Below, piece by piece: positions 1-8,519 of a stretch of DNA of 64,000 nucleotides. Source of the stretch: UBA2767 sp965228625 (GTDB lineage Bacteria > Pseudomonadota > Alphaproteobacteria > Rhizobiales > Methyloligellaceae); NCBI GenBank assembly GCA_965228625.1, contig OZ245829.1, positions 434,001 to 498,000 of the forward strand, written 5' to 3'. The stretch's first letter is position 1. Each line of letters opens with the position of its first letter. Position numbers and translations under genes: made by a program. The notes under the pieces are model-generated. The model did no database searches and was not told the DNA's origin. It saw nothing but the letters and a program-made list of their open reading frames with translations.

Positions 1-1307
1 TGAACATCCGGGGTGTTGGCAACACGACCACCCAGGTTGACGGGAATAACGGCATCTCCGCCGACGGTGCCAGCAATGTCGTGATCGAGCAGACCGACAT
101 CCGCAAAATGGGTGATAACGGCATCCAGTTCTTCGACAACAACTCGGATGTGCGTATCTATCACACCGATGTCTCGAACCTCTTTGATGATGCCATTGAG
201 GTAATAGGGGACGACAATTCTAACATCACCCTCAAGCACATCACGGTGACCGACACAGGCAGTAACGGTAGAGGCATCGATTTCAACGGGGACAACCGAA
301 ACATCCTGGTCGAAGACGCCACCATTCTGCGGACCGGACGAAGCGCCCTCGCCACCAACCGCAACACAAACGTCACCTTCAGGAATATCACCATTGCCGG
401 TGGCAACGACATCGGCATCCTCCTCGCTGACGAAAACAGGAATCTCACGGTCGAGAATGCCACCATCGCCGACAGGATCATTGGTATTGTCTTTGGTTCC
501 GGCAACAGGAACGCGACGATCAGGAATGTCCGCATTGATCGTGTGACAGGAACCGGCATCGATGGCGGCAACAACAGCCGCAATTCCACGTTTGAGGACA
601 TCACCATCACGAATGCGGGCGGATCGGGCATCAATTTCGGCAACAACAACCGCAACTTCACGTTCAAGGACGTGACGATCCGGAATTCCGCATCCCAGGG
701 CATCGCCTTTTTCAACAACAACTCCAACGTAACGATCACTCACACGACCATCGCGAATACAGGCAATGAGGGTATCTTATTCGTCAACAACAACAGCAAC
801 ATCACGCTCTCGGGTAACACGATCTTGGACACGAGCGACCCCCCCGTAAGCTTCGGCGACAACAACAGCAACGTGACTATTACGGGGAACGCGATTTCGA
901 ACGTGAACGGCACCGCCGTGATCTTCAGAAACAACAACAGCGGCATCACGGTGTCGGGCAACACGATCACGAACGTGACCGGTGACGGCATCCGCTTCGA
1001 CGGCGGCAACAGCGCCACGATCGCCGGCAATACGCTGACCAACATTAGCGGTGATGCGATCGACGTCGGCGGCGGCGCGGCCAACACGCTCTCCATCACC
1101 GACAACACCTTCGCGGGCACCATCGGGGGTAACGTGGTCGAGTTCGACGGCGTGGTCGACACGCTGCTCGACGGCAGCGGCAACCAGCTCGCGCCGGGCA
1201 CGGTCGTCGTCGGCTCGCTCTGCGAGCTGAATGGCGTCGGGGCGGGCTTCGTCGGCACGCTCGAGATCGGCAACCAGACTTTCGTAAACGGCGCGGGGTG
1301 CACCTGA
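1..1307 (+). CDS. Beta-helix surface protein, C-terminal part (5' end outside the window)
   Basis: The reading frame is open from base 3, so this is the 3' part of a gene that begins upstream; the GTG at 81 is only an internal codon. The visible part is a run of about 15 right-handed parallel beta-helix coils, each near 24 residues, with a hydrophobic strand (such as NVTITH or NFTFKD), a T/N-G turn and an Asn-rich corner (NNN, DNN). It ends in a short cap carrying two cysteines (SLCELN ... GAGC). The first visible residues (NIRG ... VIEQTDIRK) match the junction between linker and helix in the complete paralogue 76 bp downstream. The missing N-terminus is therefore expected to hold the same signal peptide and outer-membrane barrel (inference). 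Its likely role is a surface-exposed adhesin or carbohydrate-binding stalk; no enzymatic motif is visible. Confidence 0.85.
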   Translation, partial: NIRGVGNTTTQVDGNNGISADGASNVVIEQTDIRKMGDNGIQFFDNNSDVRIYHTDVSNLFDDAIEVIGDDNSNITLKHITVTDTGSNGRGIDFNGDNRNILVEDATILRTGRSALATNRNTNVTFRNITIAGGNDIGILLADENRNLTVENATIADRIIGIVFGSGNRNATIRNVRIDRVTGTGIDGGNNSRNSTFEDITITNAGGSGINFGNNNRNFTFKDVTIRNSASQGIAFFNNNSNVTITHTTIANTGNEGILFVNNNSNITLSGNTILDTSDPPVSFGDNNSNVTITGNAISNVNGTAVIFRNNNSGITVSGNTITNVTGDGIRFDGGNSATIAGNTLTNISGDAIDVGGGAANTLSITDNTFAGTIGGNVVEFDGVVDTLLDGSGNQLAPGTVVVGSLCELNGVGAGFVGTLEIGNQTFVNGAGCT

Positions 1308-1383
1308 TGCGACTCAACCGGCCGGCAGTGAATCCGGCGGCGACCTACCCGTAAGGATTTAAATGAGAATCGGGGGAAAATAG

Positions 1384-4350
1384 TTGCGTACTCGGTTCAA
1401 GGCTTTGGTGTTCTGGCCGCTTCTGGCGATGGTGCTGTTTTTAGCGAGCGTCCTGCCCGCGCGCGCGGGCGGCGAGTTGGGCGCTCCAGGCAAATTCGTC
1501 GGCTGGTGGGAGCTCGGCGGTTTCTACGGTACGGACGATTCCAGCCGCGGCGAGATCGTCCTGTTCACGCCGCTGGCACAAAGCGCGACCACACTCTTCT
1601 TCCTCGATGCCCGCGGCAAGCTCTTCGAAGAGGATGTGCAGGAAGCGAACCTCGCGCTCGGTTACCGGCAGATGATGCCCTCGGGCTGGAACCTGGGCGT
1701 CTGGGCCGGCTGGGATATCCGCGACACGGAAGTCGACAACACCTTCCATCAGGTGTCCTTCGGCGTTGAGGCGCTCAGTGAGCGCTTCGATTTGCGCGTG
1801 AACGGCTATGTGCCGGTGACCGACCCCAAGGGCTCGCCGTCAACGGCGGAGGTTGTCCTGCAGGGCAACAACATTTTCCTGATCGGTGGCGAGGAAGTGG
1901 CCCTGTACGGCATCGACGGTGAAATCGGCATGCTCCTGTTCGGCAGCACCCGTGGCGGCGGCGGTCTCAAAGGCGCGCCCGCGCGTCCCCGACGCCATGA
2001 GCTCCGGGGCTATGTCGGCGGCTTCTGGTTCGACGACGACGATGCCATCGAAGAGGTGGCCGGACCCAAGGGGCGGCTCGAATACCGCATCAACGACATC
2101 GTGTCCTCCCTGCCCGGCTCCCGCCTGACGATCGAGAGCCAACTCTCCTATGACGAGGTCCGCGACACCAAGTTCGAGATCGGCGCGCGGCTCAGGATCC
2201 CGTTCGGCGCACGCGGGTCAGACGCAGCCCTGCGTACCGCCTCTCTCACCGGCCAGGAATTGCGCATGACGGAGGGGCTCGAGCGCGACACCGACATCAT
2301 CACCGTCCAGAGCAAGGCAGAGAATGTCATCGACAACGCGACAAACGTGTCGCTGAATTCTGTGAGCTTTGCCGAGAACGCCAACCAGTTCGCCAACGCG
2401 GTCGATGCGGGCGGCAACCGGCTCATCATCCTGCGGCGTAATGGCGCCCAGATCGATGTCTCAGGCACCGACGGGCAGCAGCTTCAGAAGAACCAGACGG
2501 TCCAGGGCGGCGCCAGCACCATACTCGTGCGGGGCGCCAAATCCGGCGTCGTCGCCCCCTTCACCGCACCCGGCAGCCGTCCGACATTGTTCTCAGATGA
2601 CATAAACGAACTTACCGGTGTCATCACAGTCAACACGAATACGCACGTCGCCGGCCTAAATATCCGCGGCAGTGGCGGCAACGGCAATTCCATCAACGGC
2701 AACAACGGCATCCGTGGCCTGGATGGTCTCGACAACATCGTCATCGAGCAGACGGACATCCGCAAGGCCGGTGAAGAGGCCATCGTTTTCGGAAGCGGGA
2801 ACTCCAACCTTCGCGTCTACGACACGGTGATCAAGAACATCGGTTCGGATGGCATCGATATCGACGACGGCAACAACAAGCTCACCTTCAAGCATCTGAA
2901 TATCTCCGACGTGGGCGGCACGGGCATCGATCTGCGCGATGAAAACACCAACACGGTGATTTCCCATGTCGAGATGACGGACGTCGGCGGCATCGGCATC
3001 CGCTACATCAACAACAACAGGAACATCGAGATCTCGGACGTGGTCGTTCGGAACGGCGGAGACAGTGCCTTCGAATTCGGCGAAAACAGCCGCAACGTTG
3101 TCATCAAGGATGTCAACGTCCGAACAGTCAGCAGTCTCGGTATGGACATTGGAAGTGGCAGCAGGAACTTCTCGATTTCCGACACAACGATCGTCGACAC
3201 CGGGGCCCAGGGAATCAATTTCGCAGACAACGGCCGGAACATCATCCTGGACAATGTGAACGTCCGGCGTACCGGCAACATTGGCATCGTATTCTTGAAC
3301 AACAACCGCAACGTTACGCTTGACAATGTCAAGATCGACAACGTGAACGGGCGGGGCATCAGTTTCGATGACAACAACCAGGGTGTGAAGTTTCAGAACG
3401 TCGATATTTCCAATACCGTCGATGAAGGCATCCTGATCGACAACAACAACCAGAACTTCACCTTCGATAGCGTGACCGTTGCCGATACGGGAGACGTAGG
3501 CATCGAAATCGATAACAACAATGCGAACTTCACATTCAGGGATGTAGCCATCCGTGACACCACCTCTGACGGGATCGATATCGGCACCAACAACTCCAAC
3601 TTCACATTGGAGAATCTGAGCATCAGAGATACCGGGTTCAATGGCATAGACGGGTCGTCCGACAACACCAACTTCACCTTCACCAACGTCGACATCCGCG
3701 ACACCGGCAGTGCCGGCATCAGCTTCAGCAACCGCAACGAGGAGTTCACCTTTACCGACGTGACCATAAGGGACACCGGCTTCATAGGTATCGACTTCGA
3801 TGACAACAACGAGAACGTGACATTCAGGCGGGTCACACTGGATGACATCAACAATCAAGGCATGAGTTTTGGCAGTCAGAACCAGAACTTCGCGTTCCGG
3901 GACGTGTCTGTTTCCGACACGGCCATCTTCGGTATTATCATGAACGACGACAATACGGACTTTTCGTTCCGGCGCGTCGACCTCACGAATATTGGCGATA
4001 ACGCAATCGACTTTGGCAGCAACAATACGAATTTCACGTTTGACACCGTCAACATCACGAATACGGATTTCGACGGCATCAACATGTCCTTCAACAATAC
4101 GGTTGTCATCCGGGATGTCGTCATCCGGGACGTGGAAGACGATGGCATTGATATGAACGGCAACAATACGGTGTCGTTGGACAACAGCACATTCGACGTC
4201 ATTGGGGACGATGTCATCGAAATTGGCTTCGCCGGCAACAATCTGTCCGGCGCCGGCAACACGGCGACCAATTTCGGCACCTTCTGCGAATCCGCCGGCG
4301 GCCAGATCGGCGCGTTCACTTTCGTGAACCCCGCGGCGACCTGTCCGTGA
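1384..4350 (+). CDS. Inverse-autotransporter-like barrel protein with a 21-coil beta-helix passenger
   Basis: 988 residues. A TTG start follows a GGGGGA ribosome-binding site, and residues 1-28 form a signal peptide ending in ARA-G. Residues about 38-275 are rich in amphipathic strands and resemble the inverse autotransporter (intimin/invasin) beta domain: NLALGYRQM, a Trp/Gly-rich strand, FHQVSFGVEALSERFDLR and NGYVPVTD. After a linker, residues about 450-953 hold some 21 beta-helix coils; their regular part repeats every 24 residues (72 bp), with the consensus NFTFxDVxIRDTGxxGIxF then an Asn corner. The C-terminal cap has cysteines near residues 967 and 987. By analogy with intimin the barrel would sit in the outer membrane with the helix outside. 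It may be co-transcribed with the paralogue upstream, since the 76-bp gap shows no terminator. The ligand is unknown. Confidence 0.85.
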   Translation: MRTRFKALVFWPLLAMVLFLASVLPARAGGELGAPGKFVGWWELGGFYGTDDSSRGEIVLFTPLAQSATTLFFLDARGKLFEEDVQEANLALGYRQMMPSGWNLGVWAGWDIRDTEVDNTFHQVSFGVEALSERFDLRVNGYVPVTDPKGSPSTAEVVLQGNNIFLIGGEEVALYGIDGEIGMLLFGSTRGGGGLKGAPARPRRHELRGYVGGFWFDDDDAIEEVAGPKGRLEYRINDIVSSLPGSRLTIESQLSYDEVRDTKFEIGARLRIPFGARGSDAALRTASLTGQELRMTEGLERDTDIITVQSKAENVIDNATNVSLNSVSFAENANQFANAVDAGGNRLIILRRNGAQIDVSGTDGQQLQKNQTVQGGASTILVRGAKSGVVAPFTAPGSRPTLFSDDINELTGVITVNTNTHVAGLNIRGSGGNGNSINGNNGIRGLDGLDNIVIEQTDIRKAGEEAIVFGSGNSNLRVYDTVIKNIGSDGIDIDDGNNKLTFKHLNISDVGGTGIDLRDENTNTVISHVEMTDVGGIGIRYINNNRNIEISDVVVRNGGDSAFEFGENSRNVVIKDVNVRTVSSLGMDIGSGSRNFSISDTTIVDTGAQGINFADNGRNIILDNVNVRRTGNIGIVFLNNNRNVTLDNVKIDNVNGRGISFDDNNQGVKFQNVDISNTVDEGILIDNNNQNFTFDSVTVADTGDVGIEIDNNNANFTFRDVAIRDTTSDGIDIGTNNSNFTLENLSIRDTGFNGIDGSSDNTNFTFTNVDIRDTGSAGISFSNRNEEFTFTDVTIRDTGFIGIDFDDNNENVTFRRVTLDDINNQGMSFGSQNQNFAFRDVSVSDTAIFGIIMNDDNTDFSFRRVDLTNIGDNAIDFGSNNTNFTFDTVNITNTDFDGINMSFNNTVVIRDVVIRDVEDDGIDMNGNNTVSLDNSTFDVIGDDVIEIGFAGNNLSGAGNTATNFGTFCESAGGQIGAFTFVNPAATCP

Positions 4351-4376
4351 ATCCAGCCGATCCATCGACCTGATAC

Positions 4377-4409
4377 GCCCTGCCCCTCACTTGAGCGGCG
4401 GGGCTTTTT
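4377..4409 (+). terminator. Rho-independent terminator after the tandem beta-helix genes
   Basis: GCCCTGCC (4377-4384) pairs with GGCGGGGC (4397-4404), one of the pairs being G-T, around a 12-nt loop, and five Ts follow directly. It lies 27 bp after the stop of the second beta-helix gene and probably ends the two-gene transcript. Confidence 0.8.
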
Positions 4410-4491
4410 CTTTGCCGGTTATGGGTCGACCATGCCGGGTTGGTCGTGCGGTCTGGTAAGATGGGCGTACCGTCATGAGGAGGGAAGACCC

Positions 4492-4764
4492 ATGGCCATC
4501 GTTGCCATCTACACGCCGGAAGAGATGACTTTGAAGCAGTATTTCGCGGTCGCCGGCAGCATCGAAAAGGCGGGCCTGAGCAAACCGCGCGGGCGGCTCT
4601 ATCATCTCTGCTACGGGGAGAGCGACCATCTGCGCATGCTGGAGGTCTGGCAGTCGCAAGCGGAGCTCGACGCCTACCGGGAGCGGATCGCGCCGATCCT
4701 GAAAGAGTCCGGCATCACGCCCGGAGGGACCGAGATGACGGTGGCGCAGAACATCATCATCTGA
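4492..4764 (+). CDS. Small hypothetical protein, possibly a dimeric alpha-beta barrel
   Basis: 90 residues. The ATG at 4492 is chosen because GAGGAGGGA lies just upstream (4477-4485); a longer in-frame form from 4432 has no such signal. The fold looks like beta-alpha-beta: a strand (VAIYTPEEM), a helix (QYFAVAGSIEKAG), a strand pair (RLYHLCYG) and a helix with a regular charged pattern (QSQAELDAYRERIAPILKE). This resembles the ferredoxin-like dimeric barrels of EthD, ABM and NIPSNAP proteins, with a conserved-looking LEVWQS segment. No catalytic residue can be assigned. It stands alone, beyond the terminator of the beta-helix genes. It could be a small ligand-binding or monooxygenase-like protein; the family is a guess. 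Confidence 0.7.
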   Translation: MAIVAIYTPEEMTLKQYFAVAGSIEKAGLSKPRGRLYHLCYGESDHLRMLEVWQSQAELDAYRERIAPILKESGITPGGTEMTVAQNIII

Positions 4765-4855
4765 GTGGGCGTTTGCAATATCGTCGTTCCGCCCCAGTCC
4801 CCGCTGATGCCTTGGGGGCATGCGCCGCGGTATCTAGCGAGCCATGCGACTCCAT

Positions 4856-4981
4856 CGTCATTCCGGCCCCCGCCTCCGCGGGGGCAGGCTTCAGCGGGAA
4901 TCCATTTACCTGTTCGCAAAACTTCTTTGTGGATCCCGGATCACGTGCGCTGCGTTCCGCGCGCACGGTCCGGGATTTCGT
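4856..4981. repeat. Intergenic palindromic element (REP/MITE-like)
   Basis: Most of the 315-bp gap between 4764 and 5080 is this element; I see no gene in the gap. It begins CGTCATTCCGG and holds a perfect hairpin, GCCCCCGC (4866-4873), CTCC loop, GCGGGGGC (4878-4885), followed by GCGGGAATCC. A second, larger palindrome follows, ATCCCGGA ... GTGCGC ... GCGCAC ... TCCGGGAT. Similar elements with GTCATTCC/GGGAATCC ends are frequent between genes in alphaproteobacterial genomes. I found no second full copy in this window. Confidence 0.6.
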
Positions 4982-5079
4982 GAGCGAGCAAAACCACCAC
5001 AAGAGTTCTCCGACTGCCTCTTTCAGTTCTCACATGTCATGATGGCGGTGACCCTGTCCTATCAAAAAGGAGCGCATCC

Positions 5080-5556
5080 ATGCCTCGCCACCTGACCAGA
5101 CGAACCCTCATCACGTCGCTCGGATGCACGCCTGTGCTGCTGGCGCCCGCCGCATCGCCCGGGCTGGCAACAACCGGCGCGGACCAGATCCAGCCCATTG
5201 CGCAACCCGCCACTCCGGGGACGGCCGCTTTCATCGAGCGCGCCTTCGAGCTCAGACAGCGGGGAGTCGAGGCCGGTGACCGGGCCTATGGCGCTGCGGT
5301 GGTCCGCGACGGCAAGATCATCGGCCAGTCCTCGAGCCGCGTGATCCGCGATCAGGATCCCACCGCCCATGCGGAACTCACCGCCATTCGCGACGCGTGT
5401 CGCCGGGTGAAGGACATACGCCTGCAAGGCGCGATCCTCTACTCCTCCTCCCCGCCCTGCCCCATGTGCGAAGCCGCCGCCTACTGGGCCGGCGTCGCCA
5501 GGCTGGTCTACGGCAAGGATGCGCACGATGCAGGCGCACCGGCGCTGTGCGGCTAG
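5080..5556 (+). CDS. Tat-exported cytidine/guanine deaminase-family protein
   Basis: 158 residues, ATG after an AAAAAGGAG ribosome-binding site. The N-terminus (LTRRTLITSLG, then a hydrophobic stretch) looks like a twin-arginine signal peptide. The rest is a zinc-dependent nucleoside/deoxycytidylate deaminase domain: HAE (zinc ligand and catalytic Glu) and PPCPMCEAA (two zinc Cys). The layout is closest to guanine deaminase or tRNA adenosine deaminase-like small CDA enzymes, but the protein stops soon after the second motif (LVYGKDAHDAG), earlier than cytosolic guanine deaminases. Export to the periplasm is unusual for this family and would suggest action on extracellular purines or pyrimidines (inference). 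It is monocistronic as far as can be seen. Confidence 0.8.
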   Translation: MPRHLTRRTLITSLGCTPVLLAPAASPGLATTGADQIQPIAQPATPGTAAFIERAFELRQRGVEAGDRAYGAAVVRDGKIIGQSSSRVIRDQDPTAHAELTAIRDACRRVKDIRLQGAILYSSSPPCPMCEAAAYWAGVARLVYGKDAHDAGAPALCG

Positions 5557-5640
5557 GCCGGTTTGGCACCGGTGAAGCACTGCTAATTGCATCCGTTTGG
5601 AGCAGGCAGAGCCGCGTGAATTCTGCTATGAGGGGCGCGC

Positions 5641-6843
5641 ATGAAACTCGGGCTCGAAAACCTGATTGACGATCCGGCGCTGCGAAAGCCGCTTGAAGGC
5701 AGGCGGGTGGCGCTGCTCGGCCATCCCGCCTCGCTCACCCGCGAGGGGCATCACGCGCTCGACGCCCTCGCCGACTTACCGGAGATTTCCCTTGCCTCCG
5801 CCTTCGGGCCGCAGCACGGCATGCGCGGCGACAAGCAGGACAACATGGTCGAGTCCGATACCTATACGGATCCGCGACACGGCATACCCGTGTTCAGCCT
5901 CTACGGCGAGGTGCGCTATCCGACCGACGAGATGATGCAGAGCTTCGACGTGCTGCTGGTCGACCTGCAGGACATCGGCACGCGCATCTACACCTATGTG
6001 ACGACGCTGGTCTATTTCCTCAAAGCCTGCGCGGAGCACGGCAAGACCATCTGGGTGCTCGACCGCCCCAATCCCGCGGGGCGGCCCGTCGAGGGCACGA
6101 TCCTGGAAGGCGGCTGGGAGAGTTTTGTCGGCGCCGGACCGCTGATGATGCGTCACGGACTGACTCTCGGCGAACTCGCCAAGTGGTGCGCGGCGCATGA
6201 AAAGCTCAACGTCGATCTGACCGTTATCCCCATGACCGGCTACGACCCCGACGCGGCGCCGGGCCATGGCTGGCCGCTGCTCGAGTTGCCGTGGGTCAAT
6301 CCTTCGCCCAACGCGTCGAGCCTCAACATGGCGCGCTGCTTTCCCGGTACGGTGCTCATCGAAGGCACGACCCTGTCGGAAGGGCGCGGCACCACGGTCT
6401 CACTGGAAGTGATCGGCGCACCGGACATCGACTTCGAAAAGGTTCTGGAGACCATGCGCGGGCTGTCGGACGACTGGCTGAAAGGCGCGCTGATCCGCCC
6501 GTGCTTCTTCGAGCCCACCTTTCATAAACATGTGGGCACGCTCTGCTCGGGCCTGCAGATCCACACCGAAACGGCTGCCTATGCCCACGACGCCTTCCGC
6601 CCCTACAGGCTTGTCGTCCTGCTGCTCAAGGCCATGCGGCAGATGCATCCCGGTTACGAGATCTGGCGCGACTTCCCCTACGAATACGAAACCGAACGCC
6701 TCGCCATCGATCTGCTCAGCGGCGGCACGTTCCTGCGCGAATGGGTCGACGATCCATCTGCCACGCCCGCCGATTTCGACGCCCGCCTTTCGCCTGACGA
6801 AGAGAAGTGGGCGGAGATGCGTCGCCCGCATCTTTTGTACTGA
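5641..6843 (+). CDS. DUF1343 protein, exo-beta-N-acetylmuramidase NamZ family
   Basis: 400 residues, ATG after GAGGGGCG. The whole length matches the DUF1343 family, whose characterised member NamZ removes terminal MurNAc from peptidoglycan fragments. Diagnostic segments are GRRVALLGHPAS near the N-terminus, SAFGPQHGMRG, HGIPVFSLYG, LLVDLQDIGTRIYTY (the typical acidic and Arg-rich active-site stretch) and DRPNPAGR. No signal peptide is visible; the protein begins directly with MKLGLENL, so this copy would be cytoplasmic unless the start lies elsewhere, although NamZ of Bacillus is secreted. A role in cell-wall sugar recycling is inferred from the family. The next gene starts 26 bp on, so the two are probably co-transcribed. 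Confidence 0.85.
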   Translation: MKLGLENLIDDPALRKPLEGRRVALLGHPASLTREGHHALDALADLPEISLASAFGPQHGMRGDKQDNMVESDTYTDPRHGIPVFSLYGEVRYPTDEMMQSFDVLLVDLQDIGTRIYTYVTTLVYFLKACAEHGKTIWVLDRPNPAGRPVEGTILEGGWESFVGAGPLMMRHGLTLGELAKWCAAHEKLNVDLTVIPMTGYDPDAAPGHGWPLLELPWVNPSPNASSLNMARCFPGTVLIEGTTLSEGRGTTVSLEVIGAPDIDFEKVLETMRGLSDDWLKGALIRPCFFEPTFHKHVGTLCSGLQIHTETAAYAHDAFRPYRLVVLLLKAMRQMHPGYEIWRDFPYEYETERLAIDLLSGGTFLREWVDDPSATPADFDARLSPDEEKWAEMRRPHLLY

Positions 6844-6869
6844 GGATCGTCTCACTCCTGGAGGTTTGA

Positions 6870-7124
6870 ATGCTCAGCAGCAAATGGCTCTATGTCACCG
6901 GCCTCGTCGCCATGACCCCGATCGTGCTGGTCCTGTGCGCGATTGCGGTCGAGCAGTTCATGAGCAGCGAGGTGACCGTCGGCTGGCGCAGCGCCGGCAA
7001 GCTGCCCCCCGGCGCCACCGCCTCCACGGACATCTACCTGATCGCGCTCATCGCCGTGTGCGTCTGGTTCGGCAGCCTCTACAAGGTCGTGCAGATGTTC
7101 CGGGCCGAGAAATCCGGCAACTGA
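6870..7124 (+). CDS. Small membrane protein with two TM segments
   Basis: 84 residues, ATG preceded by CTGGAGG. There are two hydrophobic segments, residues about 7-28 and 52-72, joined by a polar loop with a GKLPPG motif, and a short basic C-terminal tail (RAEKSGN). I recognise no family. It lies 26 bp after the DUF1343 gene and about 100 bp before the ureohydrolase gene, on the same strand. It may be an accessory protein, but nothing in the sequence says of which. Confidence 0.65.
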   Translation: MLSSKWLYVTGLVAMTPIVLVLCAIAVEQFMSSEVTVGWRSAGKLPPGATASTDIYLIALIAVCVWFGSLYKVVQMFRAEKSGN

Positions 7125-7224
7125 CTGCGGGCCCTCGCATGTTGCAGGTGCCTTCGCTGGAACCCGCGCCGGGACTGCTCTAATCTCCTGGTTCCCTGTA
7201 TCCAATACCCCCCGGAGCCATGAG

Positions 7225-8181
7225 ATGAGTGACACGCCCCGCTTCGAGCCGCTCGACAACACGATCGTTCCCCGCTACGCCGGCATCCCCACCTTCATGC
7301 GGCTGCCCTATGTCGACGATCCGACAGGTCTCGATATCGCGCTAATCGGCGTGCCGTTCGATGGCGCGGTCACCAATCGCGCGGGCACGCGGCACGGACC
7401 GCGCGAGGTGCGCAACATGTCGAGCCTGATCCGCCGCGTGCACCACGCGACCGGCATCGACCCTTATGAAAACTGCAAGATCGGCGATGTCGGCGACACG
7501 CCGGTCGTGCCGATGAACATGATGAAATCCCTCGAACTGATCGAGGACTTCTACAAGCCGCTTGCGGCAGCCGGCGTCACGCCTCTTTCCTGCGGCGGGG
7601 ATCATCTCATGACGCTGCCGATCTTCCGCGCCATCGCCAAAGACCGCCCCGTCGGCATGGTCCAGTTCGACGCGCATACGGACACGGGCGATGCGGGCTA
7701 TGGCGATGAGAAATACCACCACGGCACGCCGTTCCGGCGCGCCGTCGAGGAAGGGTTGCTCGACCCCAAGCGTACGATCCAGATCGGCATCCGCGGTGCG
7801 CGCTCGTCGTCCGACTATTCCGACTTCTCTCACGAGAGCGGCATGCGCGTGATCTATATCGAGGAGTTCTACGACCTCGGTGTCGACAAGGTGATCGAGG
7901 AGGCGCGCCGGGTGATCGGCGACGGACCGACCTATATCAGCTTTGACGTGGACGGGATCGATCCCGCCTATACGCCCGGCACCGGCACGCCGGAAATCGG
8001 CGGCTACACGACCCATGAAGCCCAGCGGATGTTGCGCGGGCTGCGCGGGGCGAACCTGATCGGCGCGGACGTGGTCGAGGTGTCGCCGCCGTTCGATCCG
8101 TCCGGCAACACAGCACTCGTCGGCGCCACCATGATGTATGAAATCCTGTGCCTGCTCGCCGAGGCGCGGTGCGGGAAATAG
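7225..8181 (+). CDS. speB: Agmatinase/guanidinobutyrase-type ureohydrolase
   Basis: 318 residues, ATG. This is a complete ureohydrolase-fold enzyme (arginase/agmatinase family) that cleaves a guanidino group to urea and an amine with a binuclear Mn centre. The metal-ligand motifs are intact: CGGDH near residue 120, QFDAHTD near 150 and SFDVDGIDPAYTPGTG near 240. The long N-terminus, with PRYAGIPTFMRLPY and GVPFDGAVTNRAGTRHGPR, is typical of agmatinase, guanidinobutyrase and guanidinopropionase. The exact substrate cannot be fixed from motifs, so the symbol is by family only. It would act in the cytoplasm in arginine, agmatine or guanidino-acid catabolism. The small membrane protein 33 bp downstream may share the transcript. 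Confidence 0.85.
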   Translation: MSDTPRFEPLDNTIVPRYAGIPTFMRLPYVDDPTGLDIALIGVPFDGAVTNRAGTRHGPREVRNMSSLIRRVHHATGIDPYENCKIGDVGDTPVVPMNMMKSLELIEDFYKPLAAAGVTPLSCGGDHLMTLPIFRAIAKDRPVGMVQFDAHTDTGDAGYGDEKYHHGTPFRRAVEEGLLDPKRTIQIGIRGARSSSDYSDFSHESGMRVIYIEEFYDLGVDKVIEEARRVIGDGPTYISFDVDGIDPAYTPGTGTPEIGGYTTHEAQRMLRGLRGANLIGADVVEVSPPFDPSGNTALVGATMMYEILCLLAEARCGK

Positions 8182-8214
8182 CCGCCTTAGTTGCGGCTCC
8201 TGGGAACCTGAAAG

Positions 8215-8514
8215 ATGTCTGCTCTCCTTCGCCTGTATCGCGGCGAGCTGCCGCTCGACACCGCTTTCTGGAACTGGGCCGTGTTCGGCGGTCTGATCGT
8301 CAACATCATATCGAGCGTCCTGTTCCTGGTGCTGATCATGGAGGACCAACCACTCTGGGCGTTCCTGGCCGGATACGCCTATTCCGTGCCGTACAACGTG
8401 ATCGCCACGGTGGGGGTGTGGCGGTCCGCAAGACACTACGAAGGCAACCCGCGCTGGGCCGAGATCGCCCCAATCATCACGCTTGCGGGCATGACCTTGC
8501 TGACGGTGACATGA
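8215..8514 (+). CDS. Small inner-membrane hypothetical protein
   Basis: 99 residues, ATG. It has three hydrophobic segments: residues about 20-43 (WAVFGGLIVNIISSVLF), 47-67 and 84-98. A short polar stretch with RSARHYEGNPRW lies between the last two. It resembles the small uncharacterised membrane proteins often found beside metabolic operons; I cannot name a family. It begins 33 bp after the ureohydrolase stop on the same strand and ends 5 bp before the convergent crotonase gene. Confidence 0.65.
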   Translation: MSALLRLYRGELPLDTAFWNWAVFGGLIVNIISSVLFLVLIMEDQPLWAFLAGYAYSVPYNVIATVGVWRSARHYEGNPRWAEIAPIITLAGMTLLTVT

Positions 8515-8519
8515 TCGAT

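Noticed and set aside
2734..4240. Regular repeats of about 72 bp, at first sight array-like
   Set aside because: They are in-frame, degenerate and encode 24-residue beta-helix coils; there are no conserved direct repeats with unique spacers, so it is not a CRISPR array.
2656..4365. Minus-strand open frame of about 569 codons opposite the beta-helix
   Set aside because: It arises from the biased repeat codons of the plus-strand gene; the product is a low-complexity VDVD-type sequence without start signal or family. The same holds for the frame at 35169-36458.
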